From: Thauera aromatica K172
GTDB taxonomy: Bacteria > Pseudomonadota > Gammaproteobacteria > Burkholderiales > Rhodocyclaceae
DNA: 64,000 bases
Direction: 5' to 3'
Assembly: GCF_003030465.1 (NCBI RefSeq)
Contig: NZ_CP028339.1
Location: 3,232,041-3,296,040 of the forward strand
Shown one piece after another: positions 13,361-22,926 of this stretch. Both the position numbers and the translations under genes were made by a program. Positions within the stretch are counted from its first letter, which is position 1. Each line of letters starts with the position of its first letter. A model generated the notes under the pieces. It searched no databases and was not told the origin of the DNA. It worked only from the letters and a program-made list of their open reading frames with translations.

Positions 13361-15352
13361 ATGCCCACCTGGGGACACGGACTACGGGCAAAATCCGCCC
13401 TCGCCCTGCTGCTCGCCTGCCTGCTCGCGCTGCTGCCGGCGGCCTTTTTTGCCTGGCGGGCATTCGACGAGGTCAAGACCCATCTGGGCGAAGGCTATGC
13501 GCGCAACTTCACCGAGTTGCATCGCCAACGCATCCTCGGCCCGATCGCGCGCGAACTGGCGCTCGCCCACCGCCTGGCCGACTCGGTGGCGATCCGCCAC
13601 TGGCTGCGCGACGAGCGCGACCCCTCCCGCCAGGCGCAGGCGCGGGAGGAGGCGGAAGGCTTTCGCCGGGCGTTCCGCGACCACAGCTACTTCCTCGCCA
13701 GCAGCGGCTCGCTCGACTACTACTACAATGACCCGGCCCAGGATTACAGCGCCGCGCCCCGTTACCGGCTCGACCCGCAGAAAGCCGACGACGCCTGGTT
13801 CTTTTCCACGCTCGCCGCCGCCCCCCGCATCAACATCAACGTCAACCCCGACCGCTGGCTGAAGCAGGCCAAGGTCTGGCTCAATGTCGTCATCGAAGAC
13901 GACGGCCGCCGCCTGGGCATCGCCGGCACCGGCCTGGATCTGTCGCGCTTCATGAAGGAATTCATCGACGCCGGCATTGCCGGCCTGACGCCGATGATCA
14001 TCGACCGCAGCGGCGTGATCCAGCTCCACCCCGACACCCGCCTGATCGCGCTCGGCTCGGGCGCGCGCCACGATGCCGAAGCGCGCACCCTGGCCAGCCT
14101 GCTCGCCGACGCCGCGGAGCGCGACGCGCTGCACGCCGCCCTCGACCGCGCCGCCGCCACGCCGGGTACGGTGGAGCAGCTGTGGGTGACGCTCGATGGC
14201 GGCCGGCGCCTGCTGTCGCTGTCCTATCTGGACGAGCTGCGCTGGTACGTGCTGACCGCGGTCGATCTCTCGGTGGCCGAGATCGTCGATCGCGGCTGGG
14301 TCCAGGGCGCGGCGGCCGGCTTCGCGCTGCTGATCGTGCTGATGCTGGCGAGCTTCAGCTTCGCCGTCGACCGCCTTGTGCTGCGCCCGCTGAAAGCCCT
14401 TCACCACTCGGCGCTGGCCCTCACCCGCGGCGAAACCGTGCGCCTGCCCCCGCCGGGCAGGGACGAACTCGGCGACCTGTCGCGCGCCTTCGGCACCATG
14501 GCGGCAAAGATCCGCGCCCACACCGATGAACTCGAGGACAAGGTGCGCACGCGCACCGAGGCGCTGCAGGCGGCCAACACGGCGATGAGCGCGGCGCAGA
14601 AAAAAGTCCGCGATTCGATCGAATACGCCAGCCTGATCCAGCGCGCGCTGCTCCCCGACCAGCGCCTGAGCGAACTCCTCGGCCCCCATCACTTCGCCCT
14701 GTGGCGGCCGCGCGACACCGTCGGCGGCGATTTCTACCTGTTCCGCGCCGAAGGCGGGCACAACCTGCTGGGCATCGTCGATTGCGCAGGCCATGGCGTG
14801 CCCGGCGCGCTGATGACGATGCTGGCGCGCGCCGCCTTCGACGACGCCATGAACCGCATCGGCCTGGAGCGGCCCGCGGCCCTGCTCGCCCATGCCGACC
14901 GCACCCTGCGCGGGATGCTGCAGGCCTCGCAGCTGCCGCGTGCGATCGCCACCAACATGGACGCCGGCCTGGTGTGCGTGGACCGCGGCACACGCCGGAT
15001 CCTGTTCGCCGGGGCGAAGATCTCGCTGTACTGGAGCGACGGCGACACGGTGGCGGAAATTCCCGGCGTGCGCCGCGCGCTCGCCGACCGCCGCCAGGCC
15101 GAGTTCGTCGAGCACAGCCTCGCCCTGCCGGCGGGTGCGACCTGCTACCTGGTGACCGACGGCTATCTCGACCAGGCCGGCGGCGAACATGGATTCGGCC
15201 TCGGCAACAGCCGTTTCGCCGAACTCCTGCGCAGCATCGCACAGCGGCCGATGGCCGAGCAGGCACAGGCCCTGGACCAGGCGCTCGATGCCCACCGCGG
15301 CCACCACCCGCAGCTGGACGACATTACAATTCTTGCATTCCGCATCGACTGA
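13361..15352 (+). CDS. siaA: SiaA, membrane PP2C-type phosphatase with HAMP domain
   Basis: A 663-aa inner-membrane sensor phosphatase. N-terminal TM (LALLLACLLALLPAAFFAW, about residues 8-28), a large periplasmic sensory region, a second TM (FALLIVLMLASFSFAVDRLV, about residues 319-340), a HAMP linker, a short coiled coil, and a C-terminal SpoIIE/PP2C domain with GGDFYLF, DCAGHGVPGALMTML, VTDGYLDQAGG and QLDDITILAF (metal-binding Asp residues present). In Pseudomonas aeruginosa SiaA dephosphorylates SiaC so that SiaC can activate the diguanylate cyclase SiaD. The gene order siaA-B-C-D here is identical, so the same role is inferred in aggregation and biofilm control. Confidence 0.92.
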   Translation: MPTWGHGLRAKSALALLLACLLALLPAAFFAWRAFDEVKTHLGEGYARNFTELHRQRILGPIARELALAHRLADSVAIRHWLRDERDPSRQAQAREEAEGFRRAFRDHSYFLASSGSLDYYYNDPAQDYSAAPRYRLDPQKADDAWFFSTLAAAPRININVNPDRWLKQAKVWLNVVIEDDGRRLGIAGTGLDLSRFMKEFIDAGIAGLTPMIIDRSGVIQLHPDTRLIALGSGARHDAEARTLASLLADAAERDALHAALDRAAATPGTVEQLWVTLDGGRRLLSLSYLDELRWYVLTAVDLSVAEIVDRGWVQGAAAGFALLIVLMLASFSFAVDRLVLRPLKALHHSALALTRGETVRLPPPGRDELGDLSRAFGTMAAKIRAHTDELEDKVRTRTEALQAANTAMSAAQKKVRDSIEYASLIQRALLPDQRLSELLGPHHFALWRPRDTVGGDFYLFRAEGGHNLLGIVDCAGHGVPGALMTMLARAAFDDAMNRIGLERPAALLAHADRTLRGMLQASQLPRAIATNMDAGLVCVDRGTRRILFAGAKISLYWSDGDTVAEIPGVRRALADRRQAEFVEHSLALPAGATCYLVTDGYLDQAGGEHGFGLGNSRFAELLRSIAQRPMAEQAQALDQALDAHRGHHPQLDDITILAFRID

Positions 15353-15394
15353 GCCCACTGTTTACCCCGCCTGCGCATCAGGAGCCCCACCTTC

Positions 15395-15937
15395 ATGGAA
15401 TATCTCGACCTTTTCGGCCTGCGCGACCTGTTCAACCGCAACCGCATCCTGCTGTGCTTCAACGGTCCGATCTCGCGCAGCCTGATCGAGGAAATCGGCC
15501 ACGCCCTGAAAAACTACCTGCAGGCGCAGAACGCCACCCCCTCGGCGGCGATGGACGTCTTCGGCGTGTACATCGAAATGACCCAGAACATCCGCCACTA
15601 CGCCGCACTGCGGCAGTACGGCGAAGAGGACAGCGCGGCCACCATCATCGTCGCGCACCAGCCGGACGGCGCCTACCTGGTCCAGGCCGGCAACCTGGTC
15701 GAAGCCGGCGACGGGCCCCTTCTGATGGCCCGCATCGATGCGCTGTCCGGCATGGACAAGGCCGAACTCAAGGCCGCCTACAAGGAGCAGCTGCGCAAGC
15801 CGCGCGATGCCGCGCTCAGTTCCGGCGCCGGGCTGGGCCTGCTCGACATCGCGCGCAAGTCCTGCCAGCCGCTGTCGGCCAGCGTCAGCGCGGCGAGCGA
15901 CGGCAAGGTGTTCTTCAGCCTGAGGGCGGTCATCTGA
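15395..15937 (+). CDS. siaB: SiaB family protein kinase
   Basis: 180 aa, begins MEYLDLFGLRDLFNRNRILL. SiaB is a GHKL-related kinase that phosphorylates SiaC, opposing SiaA. Visible features are the SLIEEIGHALKNYL helix and the C-terminal SSGAGLGLLDIARKS, a glycine-rich block like the GHKL ATP lid region. It sits 42 nt after siaA and 37 nt before siaC. Confidence 0.9.
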   Translation: MEYLDLFGLRDLFNRNRILLCFNGPISRSLIEEIGHALKNYLQAQNATPSAAMDVFGVYIEMTQNIRHYAALRQYGEEDSAATIIVAHQPDGAYLVQAGNLVEAGDGPLLMARIDALSGMDKAELKAAYKEQLRKPRDAALSSGAGLGLLDIARKSCQPLSASVSAASDGKVFFSLRAVI

Positions 15938-15974
15938 AACTCCGCCACATCCCCTACCCGACCGAAAAAACGCC

Positions 15975-16355
15975 ATGACGATCCTGAACATCCCCGGAAC
16001 CCAATCGACTCCCACCATCACCGCCGACTGGGAGGCCGGCCTGCTGAAGATGGACGGCGACTCCTACCCCGAGAACTCGTTCGAATTCTTCGGCGAGATC
16101 CTCGTCTGGGTCGAGCGCTTCCTCGCCGAAACCTCCCGCCCCCTGCGCCTCGATCTGCAGCTGATTTACATGAACACCAGCTCGGTGAAGGCGATGATGG
16201 ACATCTTCGACATGCTCGAGGACGCCCATGTCCGCGGCCGCGAAGTCCGCGTCGACTGGTACTACCATCCGCGCAACGAGCGCGTGAAGATGCTCGCCGA
16301 GGAATTCCGCGAAGATTGCAGCTTCCCCTTCGAGATCGCCGTCCAGCCATCGTGA
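15975..16355 (+). CDS. siaC: SiaC, phosphorylation-switched activator of SiaD
   Basis: 126 aa with the DUF1987 fold. In P. aeruginosa unphosphorylated SiaC binds and activates SiaD, and phosphorylation of Thr68 by SiaB blocks this. The conserved segment LQLIYMNTSSVKAMMDIFDM places a threonine at exactly residue 68, so the switch is predicted intact. The stop overlaps the siaD GTG start, indicating tight coupling of activator and enzyme. Confidence 0.93.
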   Translation: MTILNIPGTQSTPTITADWEAGLLKMDGDSYPENSFEFFGEILVWVERFLAETSRPLRLDLQLIYMNTSSVKAMMDIFDMLEDAHVRGREVRVDWYYHPRNERVKMLAEEFREDCSFPFEIAVQPS

Positions 16356-17161
16356 ACACCGCCGCCGACACCCCGCTGTCGAGCGGCCCGGCCCTGCTCG
16401 ACGAGATCCGCGCGCTGCTCGACGACCCGGCGCTGCGCGGCGACCCGCTCCATGCCCCGCTCGCGCAGCTCCATGCGCTCGCCCGCGAACAGCACGAACG
16501 CATGGCCCGGCTGATCCGCATCTCCGACGGCTATCACGACTGGTCGCAAAGCCGCGCCGAAGACCTCAACGCCCGCTTCGACCACCACGTCCGCCGCCTG
16601 GAAAAGCTCGCCCGCATTTCCGACCGCTACCAGAATTCGCTGCGCGAACTCAGCGAGAGCCTGCGCGAAGCGTCGATCACCGACGCCCTGACCGGGCTGC
16701 GCAACCGTCGCTACCTGATGGAGCGCCTGCGCGAGGAAAACGGCCTCGGCAAGCGCAGCGCCCAGGTCTATTCGCTGGCGATGGTCGATGTCGATCGCTT
16801 CAAGGCGATCAACGACCGTTTCGGCCACGAAACCGGCGACATCGTGCTCCACCGCATCGCCGGCGCCCTGCAGGGCGCAATCCGCGAACACGACATCTGC
16901 GGACGCTGGGGCGGAGAGGAATTCCTCCTGATCCTGCCCGGGACGCCGCTGGCCGACGGTTGCCACCTGGTCGAGCGCCTGCACACACGGATCCGCGACC
17001 TGTACATCGATGCCGAGCCGGGCGGCGGCATCCAGGTTTCGATCAGCACCGGCCTGACCGAGTATCGCCCCGGCGAGGCGCCCACCCACACGCTGGCGCG
17101 GGCCGATGCCGCATTGCTGCAGGCGAAGGAGGGCGGGCGGGACCGACTGGTCGCGATCTGA
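16352..17161 (+). CDS. siaD: SiaD, GGDEF diguanylate cyclase
   Basis: Makes c-di-GMP from two GTP. The GTG at 16352, overlapping the siaC stop, gives 269 aa; an in-frame ATG at 16316 lies inside siaC. An N-terminal helical region (about residues 1-100) is the SiaC-binding stalk in the family. The GGDEF domain has DALTGLRNRRYL, MVDVDRFKAINDRFGH and the active site RWGGEEFLL. An RxxD inhibitory site (REHD) stands five residues before GGEEF, so product inhibition is predicted. Confidence 0.93.
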   Translation: MNTAADTPLSSGPALLDEIRALLDDPALRGDPLHAPLAQLHALAREQHERMARLIRISDGYHDWSQSRAEDLNARFDHHVRRLEKLARISDRYQNSLRELSESLREASITDALTGLRNRRYLMERLREENGLGKRSAQVYSLAMVDVDRFKAINDRFGHETGDIVLHRIAGALQGAIREHDICGRWGGEEFLLILPGTPLADGCHLVERLHTRIRDLYIDAEPGGGIQVSISTGLTEYRPGEAPTHTLARADAALLQAKEGGRDRLVAI

Positions 17162-17206
17162 ACGCTCCCCGCCCCGGGCTCCTTCCGACCGCAGCCTGAT
17201 CGCCGC

Positions 17207-18823
17207 TCAAGGAACCAGGGCGACGCTGCCGGCTGCGGCCGCTGCCGGCCCGCTCCGCACCGAGCGGGCCGGCAGCGCATCGCCTGCACCTTCCTCCACC
17301 GGCTCCCACAGGGCGCGGTAGGTCGCGCTGTAGTTCATCAGCTGCTCGGACATGCGCGCCAGGCGGTCGGGCGGACGCGGCGCCCGCAGCGGACCGATCG
17401 CCGAATACCCCAGGCCGGCGCGCCCGCCCTTCACCTGCAGCCCGATCAGGTCGAGGATGGTCGGCAGCATGTCGAAGTGGGTGACTTCGTCGGTGTTCTT
17501 GGCCAGCCGCCGGTCCTTGCCGATCAGCAGGTTGAACACCCGCCTCTGGGAATTCTGGATCAACTTCGGATAGGAGGTGTTGCCCATCGCCAGATGGTCG
17601 CCCTGAACGACGATCGCCACTCGCTCGAGCCCGCCACGGGCGATGATGTATTCGACGAAGTCCGCCACCAGCCCGGCGGTGCACTCGACGATGCCGTCGA
17701 AATCGCCATAGCCCTGCTGCGCACACTGCGGGGAGAGGTGGCCGTAGGGGTGATGGGTGTCGATGGTGAGGACGTTGAGGTTGAACGGCCGGCGCGACTT
17801 CATCAGCCGGTCGAACTCGGCGCGCGCATGGCGGAACAAGTCGTCGTCGCGCAAGCCCCAGCCGCTCATGCGCTCGGGCGGTTCCCCGGCGGAAATCCAC
17901 TCCTCGCGCCCCATCACTTTCTCGTAACGATGGTCGCGAAAGAACTTGCCAACCCCGGCAAAAGCCAGGCTGGAGCCGTTGAGGAACACGTTGCGGTAGC
18001 CTTCCGCAGCGAGGATGTCGCCCAGGCAGCGCGCATTCGGCAGGTAGCGTTCGATCTTTTCGCCCTGCATGTTGCCGCCGAACATCGCCACCGATTTCAG
18101 CGGCAGGCCGCACTGGGTCGCCACCAGCCCGGCGATGGTGAAGTGCGCGCCCATCATCTCGTGGTAGTCGTCGAAGGACACCACTCCCGGACGCGACTTC
18201 AGCGCATTGAGGCGGTGCAGCAGGTCGCGGCCGAACAGCGCCGGATCGGAATAGGTGCTCTCCAAGCTTTCGACGTAGATCAGCACCAGGCTCTTCGGCG
18301 CTTGCCGGCCACGGACGAGGCCGACCCGGCCGGGATCGACGTAGGTATCGGAAAAGTAGTCCTCGCCGAAATAGGCCCGCACGTAGCGCGCCACCGAGAA
18401 GCTGTCGACGAAGAAGGCCGCCCCCGCGCCCAGCACCACCAGCGGCACGATCCGCGGCAGCGTGTGGCGCGCCCCGCGATGGACCCATTCGCCCAGCCAG
18501 TGGCCACCCGCCCGCAGGCGGTCGCGTACCGCATGCAGCAGCGGCAACGGCCAGCCCGTGCCGCGGGCGTGCACGCGGCCGACCCAGCCGTCCACCGCCC
18601 ACAGCAGCAGCGCCAGCAGCAACGGCAGGGCCAGGCCGCGCCACAGGAAGCGGCGGGTGAGCTCGGGGTCGCTGGTCAGCACGCCTTCGGAGCCGAAGCG
18701 CAGGTGGTAGAGCACCTGGTCGATGCTGACCGAGCCGAACTCGTCGGTCAGCCAGCGCGGCACCGCATACAGCAGACAGCCGGCCAGAATGGCCAGAAAT
18801 CTGAGCATTTTCCCGACACCCAT
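17207..18823 (-). CDS. LTA synthase-like membrane sulfatase/phosphoglycerol transferase family protein
   Basis: About 538 aa. N-terminal TM helices (FLAILAGCLLYAVPRW, LALPLLLALLLWAV, a third near VPLVVLGAGAAFFVDSF) anchor a periplasmic alkaline-phosphatase-superfamily domain. Motifs: LVLIYVESLESTYSD (nucleophile region with Glu and the Thr/Ser that is modified in the family), THHPYGHLS-like DTHHPYGHLS, and VQGDHLAM (metal His). Relatives include LtaS and OpgB, which move phosphoglycerol from lipids to glycans; the substrate here is unknown. Start ATG 18823 is preferred over GTG 18838. The 3' end codes for a low-complexity Ala/Gly/Pro tail containing a 15-bp inverted repeat. Confidence 0.8.
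   Translation of the reverse strand: MGVGKMLRFLAILAGCLLYAVPRWLTDEFGSVSIDQVLYHLRFGSEGVLTSDPELTRRFLWRGLALPLLLALLLWAVDGWVGRVHARGTGWPLPLLHAVRDRLRAGGHWLGEWVHRGARHTLPRIVPLVVLGAGAAFFVDSFSVARYVRAYFGEDYFSDTYVDPGRVGLVRGRQAPKSLVLIYVESLESTYSDPALFGRDLLHRLNALKSRPGVVSFDDYHEMMGAHFTIAGLVATQCGLPLKSVAMFGGNMQGEKIERYLPNARCLGDILAAEGYRNVFLNGSSLAFAGVGKFFRDHRYEKVMGREEWISAGEPPERMSGWGLRDDDLFRHARAEFDRLMKSRRPFNLNVLTIDTHHPYGHLSPQCAQQGYGDFDGIVECTAGLVADFVEYIIARGGLERVAIVVQGDHLAMGNTSYPKLIQNSQRRVFNLLIGKDRRLAKNTDEVTHFDMLPTILDLIGLQVKGGRAGLGYSAIGPLRAPRPPDRLARMSEQLMNYSATYRALWEPVEEGAGDALPARSVRSGPAAAAAGSVALVP
17241..17276. repeat. Perfect 15-bp inverted repeat inside the 3' end of the sulfatase gene
   Basis: GCTGCCGGCCCGCTC (17241-17255), loop CGCACC, GAGCGGGCCGGCAGC (17262-17276). 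It lies 80-115 nt downstream of the siaD stop, so it could fold in the siaABCD transcript as well as in the sulfatase mRNA. No T-run follows on either strand. Confidence 0.6.
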
Positions 18824-18987
18824 CTTGCCCCCGCGCACGCAAGCCCCTGCGCGTACCTCGGATGGAACGCACGCAGAAGGTGCGCAATGCTACCGCAACA
18901 AATCCGTCATCGAATCCTCATCTTTGTGTCGACATGCAGCGCACGCCGCCGCCGAAGCGGGAAAGCGCGGAACGGCGGCGCGCCCGC

Positions 18988-21171
18988 TCAGCAGCTCACC
19001 ACGGCACGGTTGATGATCACCCGCGCATCGACCACGGCATAGCCGTCGGGGTAGGCGATGACCGGGTTGAGGTCGAGCTCGGAGAGTTGCGGATAGGCGC
19101 TGACGATGCTCGACACCTTCAGCAACAAATCGACCAGCGCCGCCTTGTCCACCGCCGCCTCCCCGCGCACGCCTTCCAGGATGCGGCGCCCCTTGAGCTG
19201 GTCGACCATCGATTCGGCGTCGAAGCGCGACAGCGGAATGGCGCGGAAGGCGACATCCTCGAGGATCTCGACGAAGATGCCGCCCAGGCCGAACATCAGC
19301 ACCGGGCCGAAAATCGGGTCGCGCACCACGCCGACGATGGCTTCGGTCCCCTTGCGCGCCATCGGCGTCACCAGCACGCCGCGGATGTCGGCGTTCGGGT
19401 CGTAGGCCCGGCAGCGGGTCATGATCCGGTCGTAGGCTTCGCCCAGCGCCGCCTCGCCAACCAGATTCAGCACCACGCCGCCGGCGTCGGACTTGTGCAG
19501 GATGTCCTTCGACACCACCTTCATCGCCAGCGCCTGGCCGCCGAAATGCGCCGCCGCCGCGGCCAGCTCGTCGGCGCCGTGCACCACCCGCTCCTCAGCC
19601 ACCGCCACCCCATGGGCGCGCAGCAGCGCTTTCGCCTCGAACTCGTAGAGGTCGCGGCCTTCGTTCTGGGCACGCGCGAACATCGCCTGCATGTCCTCGA
19701 CCGGCGTCACCCCGGGCTGCAGCGGCTGGCCGTGCTGGTGGGCGAGGTAGGCGCCGCGCTCGCCGAGCGCCTGCAGCACCCGCACCGCGTGTTCGATCGA
19801 GGCGTACACCGGCAGCCCGGCCTCGTGCAGGCGGCGCAGCGCCGGCGGCTTGACCGGCGCATAGAGGCTGTAGATCACCAGCGGTTTGTCGATGCGGCGG
19901 GCGAGCTCGATCATCGACTCCGCGGCGCGCATCTCCCCGCCGAGGAGGGACTCGGCGAAGCGGGTGTGGTAGCCGCCGAACATGCCGACGAGGAACACCG
20001 CATCGACGCTGTCGTCCTCGGCGGCGATCTCCATGCAGCGCGCCAGCACTTCGGGGTCGGCATCGGAGCTGCCGGCAACATCGACCGGGTTGGCGAGCGA
20101 GGCCTGCGGCAGCAGGATCGCCGCCAGGCGCTTGCGCGTCGCTTCCGACAGCGGCGCCAGCTCCAGCCCGGCTTCGGACAGGCGGTCGGAGGTGATCGTG
20201 GCCTGGCCGCCGCCGTCGGCGATCACCGCCACCCGCTTGCCGCGCGCCTGCTGCAGCAGGCCCAGGCCTTCGGCCACCGGCAGGATGCGGTCGGAATGGT
20301 GGACGACGGTGACCCCGACCTGGCGCAGCAGATCGACGGTCATCGCATAACTGCCGGCGAGCGCCCCGGTGTGCGAACTGGCGGCCTTCTTGCCCAGCTC
20401 GGTGGCGCCCGACTTGTACACCACCACCGGCTTCAGCGGGGTGATCTCGCGCGCCGCCTGGAGGAAGCGCTGGCCATCGCGGAAGCCTTCGACGTACAGG
20501 GTCGCGACCCGGGTGCGCTCGTCCTCGCCAAGGTAGCGCAGGTAGTCGTTGAAGCCGATGTCGGTCTGGTTGCCGGGGCCGACGTAGGTGGAAAAGCCGA
20601 CGTGGCCGTTGTGCTCGGCCTCCAGCACCAGCGCCAGCAGCATGTTGCCCGACTGCGAGATGAAGCCGATGTCGCCGGCCTTGATGTTGCGCAGGTCGAG
20701 CAGGTTCACTTTCTTGTGCAGGTTGAACATGCCCGAGGTATTGGGGCCGATGATGCGCACTCCGCCCGCGCGCGCCGCGTCGAGCACCTGCTGCTCGAGC
20801 TTCGCCCCTTCCGCGCCGGTCTCGCGAAAGCCCGCGGCGAGAATCACTGCGCCTTTGACGCCCTTGCGCCCGCACTCGGCAATCAGCCCGGGCAAGGTCG
20901 CAGCCGGCGTACAGATCAGCGCGAGATCGACCGCGCCGGGAACGTCATCGAGGGTCGGGCAGGTCGGCACGCCGAGGATCTCGGACACTTTGGGGTTGAT
21001 CGGGTAGATCCTGCCGGCGTAATCCCCCTTGATCAGGCCGACCATCGCCTTGTAGCCGCGCTTGGTCGGGTCGGCCGAAGCGCCGATGATGGCGATCGAA
21101 TCCGGGGCGAGGAAGTCGTGCAGCGGGCTGCGGTGGGCGGAGGCCGCAAGTGCGGTGTCGTGCGTGCTCAT
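18988..21171 (-). CDS. Acetate-CoA ligase (ADP-forming)-type acyl-CoA synthetase
   Basis: About 727 aa from ATG 21171. CoA-binding domain at the N-terminus (DSIAIIGASADPTKRGYKAM), succinyl-CoA-synthetase-like ligase domains with IGPNTSGMFN, SQSGNMLLALV and the phosphorylated His in KAASSHTGALAGS, then a C-terminal ATP-grasp domain (about residue 510 to the end) with MKVVSKDILHKSDAGGV and FGLGGIFVEILEDV. This is the fused alpha-beta architecture of NDP-forming acyl-CoA synthetases. It lies one base after the enoyl-CoA hydratase, so both probably act in one acyl-CoA pathway; the acyl substrate is unknown. Confidence 0.88.
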   Translation of the reverse strand: MSTHDTALAASAHRSPLHDFLAPDSIAIIGASADPTKRGYKAMVGLIKGDYAGRIYPINPKVSEILGVPTCPTLDDVPGAVDLALICTPAATLPGLIAECGRKGVKGAVILAAGFRETGAEGAKLEQQVLDAARAGGVRIIGPNTSGMFNLHKKVNLLDLRNIKAGDIGFISQSGNMLLALVLEAEHNGHVGFSTYVGPGNQTDIGFNDYLRYLGEDERTRVATLYVEGFRDGQRFLQAAREITPLKPVVVYKSGATELGKKAASSHTGALAGSYAMTVDLLRQVGVTVVHHSDRILPVAEGLGLLQQARGKRVAVIADGGGQATITSDRLSEAGLELAPLSEATRKRLAAILLPQASLANPVDVAGSSDADPEVLARCMEIAAEDDSVDAVFLVGMFGGYHTRFAESLLGGEMRAAESMIELARRIDKPLVIYSLYAPVKPPALRRLHEAGLPVYASIEHAVRVLQALGERGAYLAHQHGQPLQPGVTPVEDMQAMFARAQNEGRDLYEFEAKALLRAHGVAVAEERVVHGADELAAAAAHFGGQALAMKVVSKDILHKSDAGGVVLNLVGEAALGEAYDRIMTRCRAYDPNADIRGVLVTPMARKGTEAIVGVVRDPIFGPVLMFGLGGIFVEILEDVAFRAIPLSRFDAESMVDQLKGRRILEGVRGEAAVDKAALVDLLLKVSSIVSAYPQLSELDLNPVIAYPDGYAVVDARVIINRAVVSC

Positions 21172-21172
21172 G

Positions 21173-21955
21173 TCATTGCCCCCGGAACACCGGTGCGCGT
21201 TTCTCGGCGAAGGCATCGACGCCTTCCTGCCAGTCGCGGGTGGTGCCGACGAACATCATGCCTTCGAGTTCGGCGGTGAGGCAGGCGTCGAGGGTGCGCT
21301 CGGCCGAGCGGTTGAGCTGCTCCTTGGCAAGCAGCATCGAAAACGGCGCCTTGCCCGCGATCTTGCGCGCGAAGCCGCGCGCCGTGTCGAGAAAGCCCTC
21401 GTCGGCGAACACCCGGCTCGCCAGCCCGATGCGTACCGCCTCTTCACCCTTGATGCGCTCACCGAGAAAGACCAGCTCGCGCGCCTTCGCCAACCCGACC
21501 AGGCGCGGCAGCAGCCAGGTCACGCCGCCGCCGAGGAAATTGCCGATCGAGATCTCGGGCAGACCGATCTGCGCGCTTTCAGCCATCAGCACGAAGTCGG
21601 CGGCGATCGCCATTTCTGCCCCGGCCCCCAGGGCGTAGCCGTTGACCGCGGCAATTACCGGCTTTTGCAGTTCCAGCAAGCGCTTGCACACGTCCTGCTC
21701 GCCTTTCAGGTACTGGCGGCGGTCGAAGGCGGTACGCCCGGCCTTGTGCTCCTTGAGATCGGCGCCGACGCAAAAGGCGCGCCCCTCGCCGCTGAGCAGC
21801 ACGACGCGGACGTCGTGCTCGGCTTCGGCACGGCTCAGGGCGGCATCGAGCTCGGCGTACAGCTGCCGGGTCACGGCATTGAGGCGCTGCGGGCGGTTGA
21901 AACGGATCTCGGCGATGCCGTCGCGGACCTCGTAGACAAGAGTTTCGTAGCTCAT
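21173..21955 (-). CDS. Enoyl-CoA hydratase/isomerase family protein
   Basis: 260-aa crotonase. ATG 21955 with GGGAG upstream gives MSYETLVYEVRDGIAEIRFN; the longer reading to 22138 overlaps non-conserved sequence. Oxyanion-hole motif GEGRAFCVGADLKEHK, then NGYALGAGAEMAIAADF and IGLPEISIGNFLGGG, so both catalytic Glu positions of hydratases (in GAGAE and LPE) are present. Probably hydrates an enoyl-CoA made or activated by the adjacent acyl-CoA synthetase. Confidence 0.9.
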   Translation of the reverse strand: MSYETLVYEVRDGIAEIRFNRPQRLNAVTRQLYAELDAALSRAEAEHDVRVVLLSGEGRAFCVGADLKEHKAGRTAFDRRQYLKGEQDVCKRLLELQKPVIAAVNGYALGAGAEMAIAADFVLMAESAQIGLPEISIGNFLGGGVTWLLPRLVGLAKARELVFLGERIKGEEAVRIGLASRVFADEGFLDTARGFARKIAGKAPFSMLLAKEQLNRSAERTLDACLTAELEGMMFVGTTRDWQEGVDAFAEKRAPVFRGQ

Positions 21956-22020
21956 GAACACTCCCGATGCGGAAAAAAATGGATCGGAACCAGAGGGGGA
22001 CAGGTAAAGAGCGCATCCGC

Positions 22021-22752
22021 TCATGCCGGCGGATCGCGGACGCCATCGCCCCCGGGCGGCACGAACAGGCCCTTTCCGCACTCGCCGCCGGGGCCGGGCT
22101 TGTGCATCAGCACCACGTCCTTGCCGGGAATGTGGCATTGCCAGCGGAAGCGCCGGGCCAGAAACCGGAACGTGCTTTCACGATAGAACACGACGTGGGT
22201 CGGATCACGCCGGTAGTGCCAGCCGGCAAAGCGGGCATCGTCGGTCTGGAAGCAGGTCATGATCCCGAGCCAGCCGCCGGGGCGCAGCAGCGCGTCGAGC
22301 CGGGCGAACTCGGTGGCAGGATCATGAAAGTGTTCGGCGACTTCGGTGCAGGTCACGAAATCGTAGCGCTGCTCCAGCGCGCCGGCATCCGGCGCGAACA
22401 GCGGATCGTACAGGCGCACGGCATGCCCGGCCGCGCGCAGCATGTCGGCCAGCGCCGGGCCGGGACCGCAGCCGTAGTCGAGCCCTGCGCTGCCCGCGGC
22501 GAGCCGCGCGCACAGCGGCTCGGCCAGCCGGGAGAGAAAGCGGCGGTAGCGGGCATCGGCCGGGTCGTTGCGGTGAAGCAGGTATTCGGCGCGCTCGGCG
22601 GCAGCCGAAGGGCGCTGCGCGGGCACCAGGAAAGTCGCTTCGCAGGTTTCGCAGCGTCGATAGTCCCGCCCCTCGACCTCGATGAAAAGGCGCGGCGCGG
22701 GCTCGATACAGACCGGGCAGGAAAAGACCGACCCAGAGTCAGGCAGGTTCAT
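22021..22752 (-). CDS. Class I SAM-dependent methyltransferase with N-terminal zinc ribbon
   Basis: 243 aa from ATG 22752. The N-terminus has two CxxC pairs (FSCPVCIE and RRCETCEA) suited to zinc binding, followed by a Rossmann methyltransferase: LDYGCGPGPALADML (SAM-binding motif I), VRLYDPLF, FVTCTEVAEHFHDP and LRPGGWLGIMT. This type-11 arrangement is common in bacteria without an assigned substrate. It lies 65 nt downstream of the hydratase start on the same strand. Confidence 0.85.
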   Translation of the reverse strand: MNLPDSGSVFSCPVCIEPAPRLFIEVEGRDYRRCETCEATFLVPAQRPSAAAERAEYLLHRNDPADARYRRFLSRLAEPLCARLAAGSAGLDYGCGPGPALADMLRAAGHAVRLYDPLFAPDAGALEQRYDFVTCTEVAEHFHDPATEFARLDALLRPGGWLGIMTCFQTDDARFAGWHYRRDPTHVVFYRESTFRFLARRFRWQCHIPGKDVVLMHKPGPGGECGKGLFVPPGGDGVRDPPA

Positions 22753-22926
22753 GGGCCCATTGTACGCAGCGCGGCCCCCCTTGCCCACGGCGGCGGGCTC
22801 CGGCGGAGAACTCCGGCGAAGGACTCGGTATTGCCGCACCGGCGTTTGCCCCAGGCGCGCGGCCAGGCCCCCGTGGCCGCGGCCGGCGTGCGCGCGGGGA
22901 TGCCCGGGAAACGGCCCGGCTGCGAC

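Noticed and set aside
13382-15358. 658-codon open frame antisense to siaA
   Set aside because: GC-rich mirror frame with no recognisable domain; siaA has clear PP2C and HAMP motifs.
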